From Kalmusia sp. IMI 367209 (taxonomy: Eukaryota; Ascomycota; Dothideomycetes; Pleosporales; Didymosphaeriaceae), in NCBI GenBank assembly GCA_027946365.1, contig JAPEUQ010000004.1:1364001-1428000 (forward strand): a stretch of 64,000 bases of DNA, in the 5' to 3' direction. Of the stretch, positions 47,978 to 60,799 are shown in pieces. The notes beneath the pieces are model-generated. The model had not been told where the DNA came from and did no database searches. It saw only the letters and a program-made list of their open reading frames with translations. Numbering within the stretch: position 1 is the first letter of the stretch; each line of letters starts with the position of its first letter. The translations under genes were made by a program, and so were the position numbers.

Positions 47978-50470
47978 ATGCCTCGATTCTTAAGTGTAGC
48001 CGTCCTTTTAGGCGGTCTCGCATATGCCTGTCAAAAAGACTGGGATGCGCTCGCACGGCGCTCACACCACCACCAGGAGCACAATCGCCATGCCAAACGC
48101 GCCGAAGTCGAGTACCCGCCTGTCCTCAGCGAGACGGAATCCATCCTAGTCAACTCTTTCGACAACAAGTCGCTTTCTGATTGGTCGTACTATTACACTC
48201 ATGGCGATCATCTGGGCTCGCACAACAAGAGCATGGCTGAATGGACGGCGCAGAAGTGGAGGGACGCAGGATTAGACGCATGGCTCGAGGAGTTTCCCAT
48301 CTGGGTGACGTATCCTGAGGTGAATTGACGTTCTAGTCTCGGTAGCCAAACATGTCACCAGCTAAGTCGAAGTAGCACAGCAGCTTGACCTTGATAAGAC
48401 CGGATAATACGACCCACGAAGCGAATCTCGTAGAAGATATACTCGCTGAGGACGATACGAGCTCGTATCCGAATGTAATCCCTGCGTACCACGGAATGAG
48501 CCATAGTGGAACCGTAACTGCTGAATACGTTTACGTAGGGTACGTCTGCTCCAGGCCCTTCCAAATGAATGCCGTTGACATGGGCATAGTCGAGGCACGC
48601 GAGCAGATTTCCAGGTCTTGAAAGATGCTGGCATAGATTTAAAGGGCAAGATCGCTCTGGCAAACTACGGTGCTATCTACCGCGGTACCAAGGTAAAAAA
48701 TGCTCAGGATAATGGCATGGCAGGTTGCGTTATATACACTGATCCTCTTGATGATGGAGAGATAACCGAAGAGAACGGTTACGAGGCTTACCCTAGTAAG
48801 AGAGTCCTTAGCACTCGGATTGCCATAGAAGCTCACGAGGTGCAGATGGACCGGCGCGTAATCCCTCTTCTATACAGCGTGGTAGTGTTAGGTTCTCCTC
48901 GCTCTACTCTGGCGACCCAACTAGTAAGACTCGCATAGCTTGGTCGCACCCGAAATATACACTAACTTTGTTTTTTTCTTTCTGTGCAGCTGTTGGCTGG
49001 GCCTCTTCATGGAACTCCTCGCGAGGGGATGTTACTCCCTATAACCCTTCCATCCCGTCCATTCCGCTGAGCATGAAGGATGCGCTCCCTCTACTCGCCG
49101 CGCTTGAGGGAAATGGTGTATCTGCTGAGAAAGCGAACCGCAGCGGTTGGCAAGGTGGCTTCAGCAACATCACTTACGACTCTGGCCCGACCCCGGGTGC
49201 TCTCGTGAACATTGATCATTTGATGAAAGGCTACGTTGCGCCTGTGTGGGATGTCATCGGCGTGATCAACGGGACGAGCCCAGACGAAGTGGTAGTAGTT
49301 GGCAATCATCGCGATGCCTGGGTCATAGGAGGAGCGGCCGATCCTAACTCGGGCTCTGCGATCATGATTGAACTGGCAAACGCTTTTGGCAAGCTCCTCG
49401 CGAAAGGGTGGAAACCAAGGCGAACAATGTACGTCACGTGTCTCCCTAAATCTACCGACGTTACTGACACATGCCAGCATTCTTGGCTCATGGGATGCTG
49501 AGGAGTTCGGTCTACAGGGCTCCACCGAATGGGTCGAGACGCACCTCCCATGGCTTCAAACGACCACGGTCGCGTATGTCAACATGGACGTGGGTGTCTC
49601 TGGTCCGCGCACAAACTTCGACGGGTCCGGCGAGATCCAGACCTTTGTCGTGGAGCAGATGAAGAAGATCTTGTATCCAGAGGGATACGGGGATATTGCG
49701 ACGCTTTACGACATGTGGTTCAACAGCACCGAGGGCACCATCCCACCATTGGGAAGTGGAAGCGACTACGCGGGCTTCTACCAGAATGGCATCGCAGCAG
49801 TGAGTTCCATCACACCCATGACGCAATCAAGCACACAGAACTAACAACGCGGTCATAGATCGATGTCGGTAGTAGCAATGGGAAGACGGATCCCGTCTAC
49901 CACTATCACTCCAACTACGACAGCTACCATTGGATGTCCACCTTTGCGGATCCCGGCTTCCGCATTCACACTGCAATGGGCCAGTTCCTCTCCCTCGTTG
50001 TCTACCACATTGCAGACGATGCCATCATTCCTTGGGATCTGCCGCACGCTGCTGCAGTCCTCTCGTCCTATCTCAGCGAGCTGAACGAAACAGTGTCAAC
50101 ATCAGATCTCCCATCCCTTGATTTAACGCCTCTCGCCGATGCCATTGCAGAATTCACAACGCAGGCTGAGCGCATCGACAAGATCGGGAAGCAAGCGCTT
50201 GCGTTCAACGACACTAACATACTAGGCGTTGTGAACAGCAAGTATCGAGATTTCCCTAGGGGTTTTGCAAGCGCAGGCGGGCTACCGGGCAGAGAGACGT
50301 TCAAGAACGTGATCAGCGCGCCAGGAATCGATAATGGGTACGGAGCAGACGTCTTCCCGGCTGTGACGGACAACATCAACGGAGGAAACCAGACGGCTGC
50401 CGAGGAGTGGATCGAGAAGAGCGCAAAGGCAGTGCTACGCGCGGCTGAGATACTGAAGATCGGAGAGTGA
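47978..50470 (+). CDS. Secreted peptidase M28B, glutamate-carboxypeptidase-II-like
   Basis: Seven exons (47978-48319, 48376-48539, 48590-48795, 48840-48923, 48990-49428, 49478-49799, 49859-50470) encode 722 residues. A signal peptide covers residues 1-17. The order is PA-type protease-associated domain, M28 zinc peptidase, and C-terminal TFR-dimer helical domain. All five zinc ligand regions and the catalytic glutamate are visible: GNHRDAW, DPNSGSA, DAEEFG, PLGSGSDY and YHYHSNYD. The family are di-zinc carboxypeptidases that release C-terminal residues from peptides outside the cell or in the vacuole. All introns are GT-AG, and the total coding length is an exact multiple of three. Several N-glycosylation sites (NKS, NIT, NGT, NST). 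Confidence 0.9.
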
Positions 50471-51078
50471 AATGTATCTGTAGAGAAATGCATTGACGAA
50501 TCATGACCCGCTTGAATGACATTGCTTCGTGCTACGGTACAAAGCGCTCCAATGCGGGAACGTTGGCGGTCGGATGGCTAACCCCATGGGTGAAGATTGA
50601 CTGCTATCACGCCCGCAATTATGACTCTTACCTTCGCTGCATCTGCATTAACATCATCCGTCTGTCCCATGTGAAGACTCATCGGTGCGTTTATCAAGTT
50701 GCGCGTTACTGCAACGATGACTCCCCGCGACGCCCGACCGGGTCCCACCTTCCTGTCTCGGCTATCTGCTAGCGGATGCACACACAGTCCAGCCTGGTTA
50801 CAGCGGGGTCACGACTCGATGTCAAGCCGCAACGGCACTGCTATGACTCTTCGGATTTCTGGAACAGGCTTGCGGTGCTGGAGATCCACCTTGCGAGCGC
50901 TTGCTCGCTGCTAGGTGGAATCCAAGAGGCGGTGCGCGCCTCAACCAGAGAAATCCCATCAAGGGTTGGGTGCTACTTAAAGACTACACGAAAAGACGTA
51001 CAATTCTTCTGCACCATCGTCAATCAGCCAATTCGTTTCCCAAACCTCCTCAATTTCAATTCCAAGCCCAATCTCCAA
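50471..51078. other. Intergenic, promoter of the DmpA-like gene
   Basis: 608 bases. The downstream frame stays open upstream to 50,776, but the extra 101 codons lack homology and I treat them as 5' leader. Confidence 0.5.
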
Positions 51079-52290
51079 ATGTCTCAATCAGCTTCTTCCC
51101 CTTCTACGCCTCGCCAACGCGTCCGCGACCTCCTCCCTACGGCCAATCTGGGCCGCTACCAAACCGGACCTAAGAATAGTCTCACGGACATACCTGGTGT
51201 TCTCGTCTCTACTCAGTCAATCCACTCTTCTCCGTCCTACCCCGATGCAAAGCCTAATCAGATCAACACGGGTGTCACGACGATTCTGCCGCGGAAAGAC
51301 TGGTTCCACAAAGCGTGCTTCGCGGGCATTTTCCGCTTCAATGGCTCGGGCGAGATGACGGGCAGCCATTGGATCGAGGAGACAGGTCTTTTGCACTCTC
51401 CGATCGTCATCACGGGTAGTTTTGGCGTGGGCGCCGCGTACAATGGCATCTACGAGTATGCCATCCGCGAGTACTCTGACAAGGAGGGGAAAGTAGATTG
51501 GTTCCTGACGCCCGTGGTAGCAGAGACCTTCGATGGTTTTCTGCACGACGTGAGCAAATTCGCCGTCACGCCGCAGCACATTGTCCAAGGGATCGACTCA
51601 GCGAGCAGCGAGGCCGTGCAGGAGGGCAACACGGGCGGAGGCACGGGGATGCTCGCGCACTGGTTCAAAGGGGGCACAGGATCCAGCAGCCGCGTTGTGC
51701 CCGGGGAGGCGTCCAAGAGCTACACGGTGGCGGCGCTCGTCCAGGCCAACTACGGCGCCATGCGGGACTTCCGCATCGCGGGGGCGCCCATCGGGCGGCT
51801 CATCTTCGAGGAGCAAGAGCGCATGGCCCGCGAGGACCCGACGAACCCGGCGCTCCTCTCCCAGGCCTCTCTGCTCTTCAAGCACATCATGGCGCACAAG
51901 GACAAGAAGGACGGCTCCATCATCATCATCCTGGCCACGGACGCCCCGCTGCACCCGCTGCAGCTCCAGCGCCTGGCGAAGCGCGCCACCGTCGGGCTCG
52001 CGCGCGCAGGCGGCTGGGGCGCGAACCCTTCGGGCGACATCTTCCTGGCCTTCTCGACGGCCGCAGAGGTCGAGGTGCAGAACGAGGCCGATCGGTGGAC
52101 GCCCAGGGAGCATGCAATCGACATGGTCGAGGATGCGACCATCAATGCGCTGTTCGAGGCGGGTGCCGAGGCGGTCGAGGAGAGCATCTTGAATGCCGTG
52201 TGCATGGCAGAGTCGATGGAGGGGTGGAGTGCGACGGTCGATGCGCTGAATTTGGACAGGGTGAAGGAGCTGATGGAGAAGTATTTGTGA
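51079..52290 (+). CDS. DmpA/BapA-type N-terminal nucleophile aminopeptidase (S58)
   Basis: 403 residues in one exon. The start is the ATG at 51079 (MSQSASSPS). The fold is that of L-aminopeptidase/D-esterase DmpA and beta-aminopeptidase BapA: a precursor that cuts itself into two subunits, the new N-terminal Ser being the nucleophile. Visible family blocks are [42 protein letters not shown], and the cleavage/nucleophile site [14 protein letters not shown], which places the Gly-Ser bond at residues 279/280. The C-terminal block [13 protein letters not shown] is also present. The 3' half is strongly GC-rich at third positions, which produces long antisense frames. Substrate probably N-terminal amino acids of peptides or D-amino-acid amides. 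Confidence 0.9.
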   Translation: MSQSASSPSTPRQRVRDLLPTANLGRYQTGPKNSLTDIPGVLVSTQSIHSSPSYPDAKPNQINTGVTTILPRKDWFHKACFAGIFRFNGSGEMTGSHWIEETGLLHSPIVITGSFGVGAAYNGIYEYAIREYSDKEGKVDWFLTPVVAETFDGFLHDVSKFAVTPQHIVQGIDSASSEAVQEGNTGGGTGMLAHWFKGGTGSSSRVVPGEASKSYTVAALVQANYGAMRDFRIAGAPIGRLIFEEQERMAREDPTNPALLSQASLLFKHIMAHKDKKDGSIIIILATDAPLHPLQLQRLAKRATVGLARAGGWGANPSGDIFLAFSTAAEVEVQNEADRWTPREHAIDMVEDATINALFEAGAEAVEESILNAVCMAESMEGWSATVDALNLDRVKELMEKYL

Positions 52291-53839
52291 GATGGGGGGA
52301 AGAGGGCAAGTTTCTGCGGTAAAACGTAGCTTACTGGCAGGGGAATTGGAAACAGTGGGACCATCTTCTCTTCAAGAGGAAATATACAGTCTCTGGAATG
52401 AAGATTGTGCTCGTAGGTTGCTTCTAGAGAGTATACATCCTGAAAGATTGATGGCCAAAAAAGTTAGCCGCTGTTAGCACCGAGCAAATGAAACAATCTT
52501 TCTGAGGTTTTGTGCAGTCCGAATCGTCTATTCGCCCATTGTGCCATATCCAATTGTGGGGAGAAGCTTCCGCAAGAGCTTCTGACGTTTCTTTAGGGAC
52601 AATGCTAGGACATTGCTTAATGATGACAGCATGTTTCTCCGAGCGAACGGAAGTAGCAAGCGAATGCGAGAGCTACACACCATCGTTACGCGGTGTTAGG
52701 TGAGGCCAGAATTCTCCAAGCGCAAAGGTGATATGGGTTGAATATTGATTATTTTTTTCTTTTTGAGGTGTTTGTGACGAGGACCCGATGCCTGTATTGT
52801 GCGAGTATCAAGCAGCGTGTGCGAGTACTGTGGAGCGCCCAGTCATAGTCGTTAGTGTACATAGAGGAGCACATAAGCCTCGTACATTGCCCAAAGCAGC
52901 CTAGCGCCCGCCCTCTCCAATAGAGTCATGATGCTCCAATTGCTTATACTCGTCGAGCAAGAAGGGCGTACCGAGAGAGGCGTCCAATTTCAGGCCATTT
53001 CCCTCCAACGCTGCTCCTCTCCTCAGGATGAGTAGGAATGAGGTCCAACGAGAGATGGACCGATGTCCACGGACATAGTAATCGGCGACGGGGCTCGCTC
53101 CGCGCCGATGCTCCGACGGTCCGCGTTTTCGCTTGCTGACCCGCCCATTCGCCAGCGTGCGGTTGGCTACGCGGCCACCATCCACGCGGCGGGTCGTATC
53201 TCGCGTCGCCCTCGTATGCGCCGTATCGTGCATCGTGCAGCAGCTCCAGAGGGTTGACCGCCCGACGGAGGTTCCGCAATTTGGTGCAGGCGTACGCTAT
53301 CTCCGACGATTTTTCGTGCCCGCAGGTTAGGCAGCCGTTTCGACGTTGTACCGATGTTGACGCAAGCGTCTCCGCCCTTTTTCCTATATGGGCTGCGTCG
53401 CTCGATTGTGTTCCGCTTCGGATTCCTTGCAACGCTTGGTTGTTCGCACCGCACACAGCACTGGCTTGCGTTCCTCCTATATTATAGACCTTGCAACATA
53501 GAAACAAGAAACGCTGCACGACATTCTTGGCTTCTCTTCCTCCTCTTCCCCACAGGTACGGCCATCCGCGTCCCTGGAATCGATCGAGGCATCAAGGGTT
53601 ACGGCCGTGTTGCAGGCCAAGGTCGCTTCCTCGCCTTACACACTGCTCTAGGCCTAGCGCCCCCCTACGCGAGCCTTCTCGAACGCACTACCTACTCTTT
53701 AGGGCCTAACGCTGCCTGAGGATTGCATACGAGTCGGCCGCTCGACTTGCCGTGGCGCTGGGGAACGACAGCTTTTGCAGTTCTACTCTACAACGACATG
53801 CCCAGAGCCCAACGCGCCTCCATCCAGTCAAGTTGAATC
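52291..53839. other. Intergenic and 5' region of the ABC gene
   Basis: About 1.55 kb. A long minus-strand frame (52,944-53,519) is GC-rich without a recognisable domain. A C/T-rich stretch around 53,530-53,570 may be the start region of the ABC transporter transcript. Confidence 0.45.
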
Positions 53840-56800
53840 ATGGCGACGCGACCAGAAGAGACGGAGAAGGGGCCGGTGCCCACGCCTGCACCCGTCGAGG
53901 ATGCTCTGGTCCTCGACGAAAAGGTCGTCGATGTCGAGTCGCAGAGCTCGGCCGCCGCTGGTTTGACCGAGGACGAAAAGAGGATCGTAGAGAGGCAGGT
54001 GGATGCCCCGAATGAGACTGTGGGCTACTTTTCGCTGTTTCGCTACGCAAACAAGAAGGAGGTGGTGATTATGCTCGTTTCGTTTTTGGCGTCGGTGGCT
54101 GCGGGTGCTTGTCTGCCCCTGATGACTGTAAGTTTTTGACGCGAGACGACAATGATACTCACGGGTTGGTTGACTTTGATGAAGCTTGTGTACGGTAATT
54201 TCGCGGGGAGCTTTACTGGTTTCTCGGTAAATGCGGTTGCAGCGCAACGCTTTGAAGACCAGATCAACACGTTTACACTGTATTTTGTATATCTAGGTAC
54301 AGTTCTTCCCTTCGCTCGTAGGGGAGCAATCGCTAATGGCCTGCCAAAGGCATTGGATCATTCGTCTGTGTATATGTAGGCATGATTGGATTTTCATACA
54401 CCGGGGAGCGCATCACTCAGCAGATCCGCGAGCTCTACCTCCGCGCTATCTTCCGGCAGAACATTGCTTTCTTCGACTTCTTGGGATCCGGCGAAATCAC
54501 CACCCGCATCAGCTCCGACATGGTCCTGGTCCAGGATGGCGTTGGCCAGAAGATTTCCCTCTTCATCTCCGGTACTTCCATGTTCTTCTCCGCGCTCATC
54601 GTGGGCTTCATCCGCAGCTGGAAACTCACGCTTATCATGCTTTCCGCCACCGTGGCCATCGTCATCATGATGGGTTTCAACGGCTCCCGTATGAAGATGA
54701 ATCAGACGAAGGCTGTTGATGAATACGCTACCGCGGGCACGCTCGCAGAAGAAGTCATTTCCTCTGCAAGAAATGTGACTGCTTATGGAACCCAGAAGAG
54801 ACTTGAGGCCAAATACAAAGTCTTTTTAGATCGGGCTGCTAAGTGGGACTACAGCTCTAAGTTTTGGCTCTCTTCGATGATTGCAGGTATGATGGCCGTG
54901 CTCAATCTGCAGTATGCGCTGGCTTTTTGGCAAGGAAATCGCTTCTTGCACTCTGGTGAATTGGGCGTGGCGAATATTTTGACTGTTGTTATGGCTACCA
55001 TGGTTGCGGGTATCTCGATTGGCCACAATCTGCCGCATCTCCAAGCTTTTGGCCAAGCCGTGGCTGCAGCTACCAAGGTCTTCAACACCATCGAACGAAA
55101 GTCGCCTATTGATCCTGAGACGGACGAGGGTGAGAAGCCGGAAGAATTCGTGGGCAATATCGAGTTCAAGGATGTGAAGCACATCTACCCTTCACGTAAA
55201 GACACCACTGTCTTGGAAGATTTCTCGTTGAAAATTGAGGCTGGCAAGATGGTGGCTCTCGTTGGTGCATCTGGATCCGGAAAGAGTACCATATTTGGCC
55301 TTTTAGAACGATTCTACCTACCGATGGCTGGAGAGGTCTTCCTCGACGGAAGAGACATCAGTACTCTCAATCTCAAGTGGCTCCGCAAGCACATCGCCAT
55401 TGTGAGCCAGGAGCCTGTGCTGTTCAGCATCACCATCTATGAGAGCATTGCCCACGGTCTAGTCGGCACAGAGTTTGAGCATGCAAGTATACCCAGGTTC
55501 TCGTTTCCCCCATCTGACTGACCGATTTTAGGCTAGCGACGACAAGAAAATGGAGCTCATCGAGAACGCGGCCAAGACTGCTAATGCTTACAACTTCATC
55601 ATGGAACTACCAGATAAATTCCAGACAAGGGTCGGCGAACGTGGAAACCTCTTGTCAGGTGGACAGAAGCAGCGCATCGCCATTGCTCGTGCCGTTGTAT
55701 CTGACCCCAAGATTCTCCTCCTAGATGAGGCAACAGCAGCTCTGGACACCAAGTCTGAAAAGGTAGTGCAAGAAGCGCTTGATAAAGCATCTAAAGGTCG
55801 TACGACTGTTGCCATCGCTCATCGTCTTTCCACCATCCGCAATGCCGACAACATCGTCGTCATGGCGAGGGGAAGAATCGTCGAGCAGGGTACACACGAA
55901 GCGTTGATCAAGGCGCAGGGTATATACCAGAGCTTGGTCCAGGCACAAGAACTCAGCTCGAAGATAAAGCCCAACAACCGCCTTTCTGAGATGTCCATGC
56001 TCGAAAAGGAAGCCGCAGTCGAAAGCGAGGAGCTCGGCCTTGTGCGCTCTGCCACTACGAGGCCAGCTTCGGTTCACACAAAGAAGGGCGAAAAGGACCA
56101 TAGATACAACAATTGGGAGCTCATCAAGTTTGGTTGGCAGATGAACAGGCAAGAGCATGGAATCATGTGGATAGGTTTCTTGCTCTGTTTGGGTGCTGGT
56201 GCTACTCCTGCTATCCAGGCTATCTTTTTGGGTAACTCGATCAATGCCTTCTTCTCACCAGGGACGTCAACCGGTGGGCACGGAATCAGTTTCTGGTGCT
56301 GGATGTTCTTCATGCTGGGCGCTGCGACCTGGGCGTTCTACTTTCTGCAGGGTTTCACGTTATCTAAGTCATCAGCGTAAGTCATCGAAAGCTAGATGTG
56401 CAAGGGTATCGCTAACATTGATCAGCATGCTAATTTCACGCATCCGTGAAGATGCTTTCAGTGCCATATTGCGCCAAGTAAGTTGCACGTAGATATACAC
56501 GCTCACACAAGCTGACGAGCGGTAGGATATCGAGTTTTTCGACAGCGAGACCGTTACATCTGGCTCCCTTGCCACCTTCCTCTCTTCCGAAGCCAACCGT
56601 CTAGCTGGTATGAGCGGTTCTACTTTGGGCGCCATCATAACAGCGTGTGCTAGCGTGATGGTCGCCATCATCATCGGATTGTCGTTCGGCTGGAAGCTCG
56701 CTCTTGTATGCACTTCGACCATCCCACTCGTCATCGGCTGCGGATATTTCCGCTTTTACGCCCTCCTGCGCATGGAGAAGCGCACGAAAGAGTCCACTGA

Positions 56801-58090
56801 TTCCGCCTCTTTTGCGTGCGAAGCTGCATCCTCCATTCGTACCGTCGCCTCCCTATCTCTCGAAAGCCATCTATTGGAGCAATATCACGAGAAGCTTACC
56901 GCACAGGGCAAGGGGAACATGCGCTTCATGAACATATCTGCACTGCTGTATGCCATGAGTCAAGGTCTTGCCATGTTCATCTTCGCTCTCGTTTTCTGGT
57001 ATGGCGGAAGGCTCATGCTCCACATGGAGTACACAGTGCTGCAATTCTTCATCGTGTACTCGGCTATCATCAACGGTGCGCAGTCTGCCGGTGCCATCTT
57101 CTCTTTCGCCCCGGATATGGGCGAGGCGAGGGACGCTGCTATGCTGCTCAAGTCATTCCTGAACCGCGTACCCAAGATCGACAACTGGTCTACGGAAGGC
57201 AAGAAGGTTGACCATCTCGCCGGCAAAGTCGAGCTCCAGTCTGTGCGCTTCAACTATCCCGGCCGCTCGGAGCATCGCGTGCTTCGCGGCGTCAGTCTCA
57301 CTGCCGATCCAGGACAGTTTGTCGCTCTGGTCGGTGCCAGTGGTAGCGGCAAGTCCACCGTCATGGCGCTCCTAGAACGCTTCTACGATCCTACTGCTGG
57401 TGCTGTGCTGGTCGATGATGTGGAGTTGAAAGACTACAATATACAAGACTACAGGGCGCAGTTGGCGATCGTGAGCCAAGAGACGACGCTATACACGGGT
57501 ACTATCAAAGAGAACATCCTCGCGGATAAGGACGACATACCCGATGAGGCGGTCATACGTGCTTGCAAGGATGCGAACATTTACGAGTTCATCGTGAGTA
57601 AAAACTCATCCTCTCCGTGCATGACCAGAACTGACCCACACCTACAGATGTCCCTCCCAGATGGCTTTAACACCCTCGTCGGCGCAAAGGGCGCCCTGCT
57701 CTCCGGCGGCCAACGCCAACGCATGGCCATCGCCCGCGCTCTCCTCCGCGACCCCAAGATCCTGTAAGCTACCCTCCTTCTTTCCCTACTCGCTTCCATC
57801 CCCAAAGGCACTTTCCACTAACAAACAATAACCACAGCCTCCTCGACGAAGCCACCTCCGCCCTCGACTCAGCCTCAGAACGCGTCGTCCAAGACGCCCT
57901 CGACGCCGCCTCCCAGGGCCGCACCACCATCGCCATCGCCCACCGCCTGTCCACCATCCAGCACGCCGACGTCATTTACGTCTTCGATCAGGGCAAGATC
58001 GTCGAGAAGGGCACCCACGACGAGCTCATGGGCAAGCGCAGCGTCTACTGGGAACTCGCGAGGCTGCAGGACATGGGCGCGCCGCAATAA
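53840..58090 (+). CDS. Full-length ABCB-type exporter (P-glycoprotein-like)
   Basis: Eight exons (53840-54127, 54185-54296, 54380-55482, 55532-56376, 56426-56477, 56526-57593, 57648-57763, 57838-58090), 1,278 residues. Architecture is TMD-NBD-TMD-NBD, the layout of Ste6/MDR1-type exporters that pump lipopeptides or hydrophobic toxins. Both nucleotide-binding domains have a Walker A (GASGSGKST), an LSGGQ signature, Walker B and the H-loop (IAHRLST). Seven introns; six are GT-AG and one (55483-55531) begins GC, in the GCAAGT context typical of GC-AG introns. It is required to keep GCT AGC in frame. The last 400 bases are extremely C-rich at wobble positions compared with the first half. No frameshift. 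Confidence 0.93.
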
Positions 58091-59028
58091 CATCAGGGCG
58101 TGCGAATAAACATTTACGAGGTTGCGGATGGGCTGGGAGACAACGGGGGATTGTGTGTAAGAAAATGAAAAAGTTGCGTTTTTTGGGCTCGTGAGTCGTA
58201 TTAGGGATACCCCACTATTTTTCAAGGCTGTTTTTGGTAAAGAGATAGTATAGTGTAGATATTGTAATCGAATAGACAAAAGTATATATTCGCTAGGCCA
58301 GGGCTTGATCTGATCGCTCTACTCTTAGTGAAATATCTAATCATGCGGTCTATATGATCACGAGCAGCGCGTGTATGTCTACACATCAGCGCATAGGAGA
58401 CGGGGTATTGATGAAGCGAATATATGTGACATTGCTCGTCGTTTCCGCCGTGCTCTGCTCTTGTGCACTCGTGTATGCGTGCGCGGAGCTTCTCAACGAG
58501 CCGATCGTTGCAAGAAGCATGCCATGAACAGCAATGCCTTGCACGCCTTGCCATCTCCATCGCGTGGCCGACGCCATCTTTCCCTCTTTCGTCTGTGCTC
58601 AACTCGTACGAGCTGACCTTCTGCAGCGAGACGCACACTCCCAGACCTCATCCCACGCCCAGCCACACGGCACACATCCCGAAACCGCACGCAGACCCCC
58701 GCACACGACGCATACACACGGGCCCAATCTCCATCCGGACCCCGCCTGGCGTTACGCTTACAGCAAGCCGGCCGCCCCTATTCAGGCACGCGCAAAGCCC
58801 GCTTTGCCAAAGTTCATCGAGCGCTGCTTGCACGCTCCTTCGCGGCTTAGCCAGGGCGTCTTGAGCACGGCTATGGGCGTCTTGACATGCGTACGCGTGT
58901 GTCTTATTGTGGACCTCTGTGTCGAGGGATTAGGAAGGTCAGCCAGAAATATGCTGGCCGCGGATGTGTGGAGATACTTGCCAGCGGGTAGATCGAGGAA
59001 GGTGATAAGGGGGGCCACATCGCATGGT
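58091..59028. other. Intergenic, nothing recognised
   Basis: About 940 bases downstream of the ABC gene. Open frames near 58,534-59,070 are repetitive and Pro/His/Thr-rich, without a domain. Confidence 0.45.
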
Positions 59029-59138
59029 GCTAAGCAAGATGATTCTTTGGGTTGTATTGTATTGTATTGATTAGGGAGCTAACGCTATGGTGCCTGCTAG
59101 ATCTATATGTGCATGCCAAGCATGTCACATCGTGTGAC
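59029..59138 (+). repeat. Left direct repeat (possible LTR remnant)
   Basis: Shares with the right copy the words GCTATGGTGCCTGCTAGATC and GCATGCCAAGCATGTCACAT. Most other differences are C/T or A/G, with a few small gaps. Confidence 0.7.
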
Positions 59139-60799
59139 TTTGCCCCGGGGGGCCGCCGCAGTTTCCTGAGTTGGTGACTACAATTTTCCGCCTACAACTG
59201 TTGAAAAGGAAAAGGGGTGGGACGGGGGTGGGGAAGGGGCAGTTCCACGTTTTGGATGATTGATTCGCTGGTATCTTTGGGGCACAGGTCCGCTGTAACA
59301 ACTATAAAACTATGAACCATAAGTCCTTGGCATTCCTTTGAAGTGCAATTTAGGTGTGAACAGAAACGGTGAGGTAGTTCAAATGCCGTCGTAATTGTCC
59401 ATTTCGAACTCAGGATGCTCAGGGTAATCGTAGAGATTCCAATTATTGTGATGAGGGTTATGAATTTTAAGCCTGACTTGCTGGTGGGGGACGGCGTGGC
59501 GCTCTTTCTATTGTAGGGCTTCGTGAATTCGTCTTGGTTATTAGTGAATTCGCTCTTTAGCTGGCCGGCGGAATCACTCTTCTGTCTGGAGAGCTGTGTC
59601 ACTTTGGTAGGTGTGAGGGTGATCTTGTTATAAGCGTCTTCGTTATAAGATCTGATAAGTCCGGATAGGTTCGTATTTACGCCGGGTTTCTGTCTTTTTT
59701 TAAGGGGCTGTACTAGCGCTGCCGCTAGTGGGGTAAGGCATAGTCATAATGCTGCTAAATGCGAAGCTGTGTTGTGGTATGGCGTGCTGATGTTATAGGA
59801 TATAAGGCTAATATATTTATCTAAACGAAGACGCCTGTTATTTATGCCAAATAGGCTGGGGTCATTTGTTGTGATAGACCTTTGTACCAGGGTGAAAGCT
59901 GCGCCGGTGTTGGGGGCAACTTCGAGGTCTGCGCCGTTCGTCCTGCTTTGAACCATTATTCGCACATGGTATCAATTCCTAAGGGTTGAAGCATTCTGTC
60001 CCGTGGGGCGGCTTCTAACTTCACGATTGGAAACATACCATGGCTAGGGATGATTGGTGATTGAGTAGAGATTGCCGTTGGGTTCATTGTCACGACGTAG
60101 GCTCTGGCGAGGAAACCACATTTGTCTCGTAGGTGTTTATGTAGGAGGTTTCCCGAAGCGAATGTCTCTTGATGATTTATACAGGTTATGCTGTTATTCT
60201 CCAGTGCCTCGTGTTGTTCAGAATACTATGGAAGTGCGACGTTTAAATTGTTTTGAACGGCGTAGGCTGGTGCTGCGCTAGTGTATGAATTAGTAGGGGC
60301 TTTTGGTGCCCAGCTCTCAGGTTGTAAATCTAGTGAGTCATCGTCTTCATTATCGTACTCTAGAGAAGAGTCTTTGGCTGATTCGCCCTCTACACTGGTA
60401 TAGTTGGAATAGTTAGAGTCGTCGTCATGAATTAGATTATCATTTATCAAGGGTGACTTGTCACACTCGTTGTGTCACTCGTTATGATAAGCAGCTTAAG
60501 GGTGGTTATATTCACGGATCGCTTTGGGTGGGTTTATTTTAGTAGCCTTAATACTAATCGTTTAGTTGGTCTTACTCATTATGATGGTAGATCCTCTTCG
60601 AATCTTATATATAATTTATATCTCTTCTCTAGTAGTTATTTTATTGGGGTTTTATATCCTCCGTTTGCTGGCGTTTCGCTAATCTTATCATGACTAGTTT
60701 TGGCACTGCTGTCAAAAGTGTTAGTTAGATTTAAAATTTTATTAGCACTAAAAACTTGACTTAGCTCCTTCGCGTCGTGAAGATATCAGATAACTGTAA

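Noticed and set aside
51498..52364. Long frames on both strands and in a second plus frame over the DmpA-like gene.
   Set aside because: They are mirror frames created by the GC-rich wobble positions of the real gene; their proteins are Arg/Ala/Gly-rich without domains.
52944..53519. A 191-codon minus-strand frame.
   Set aside because: Arg/Gly/Ser-rich, no domain, no splice partners, overlaps the likely upstream region of the ABC gene.
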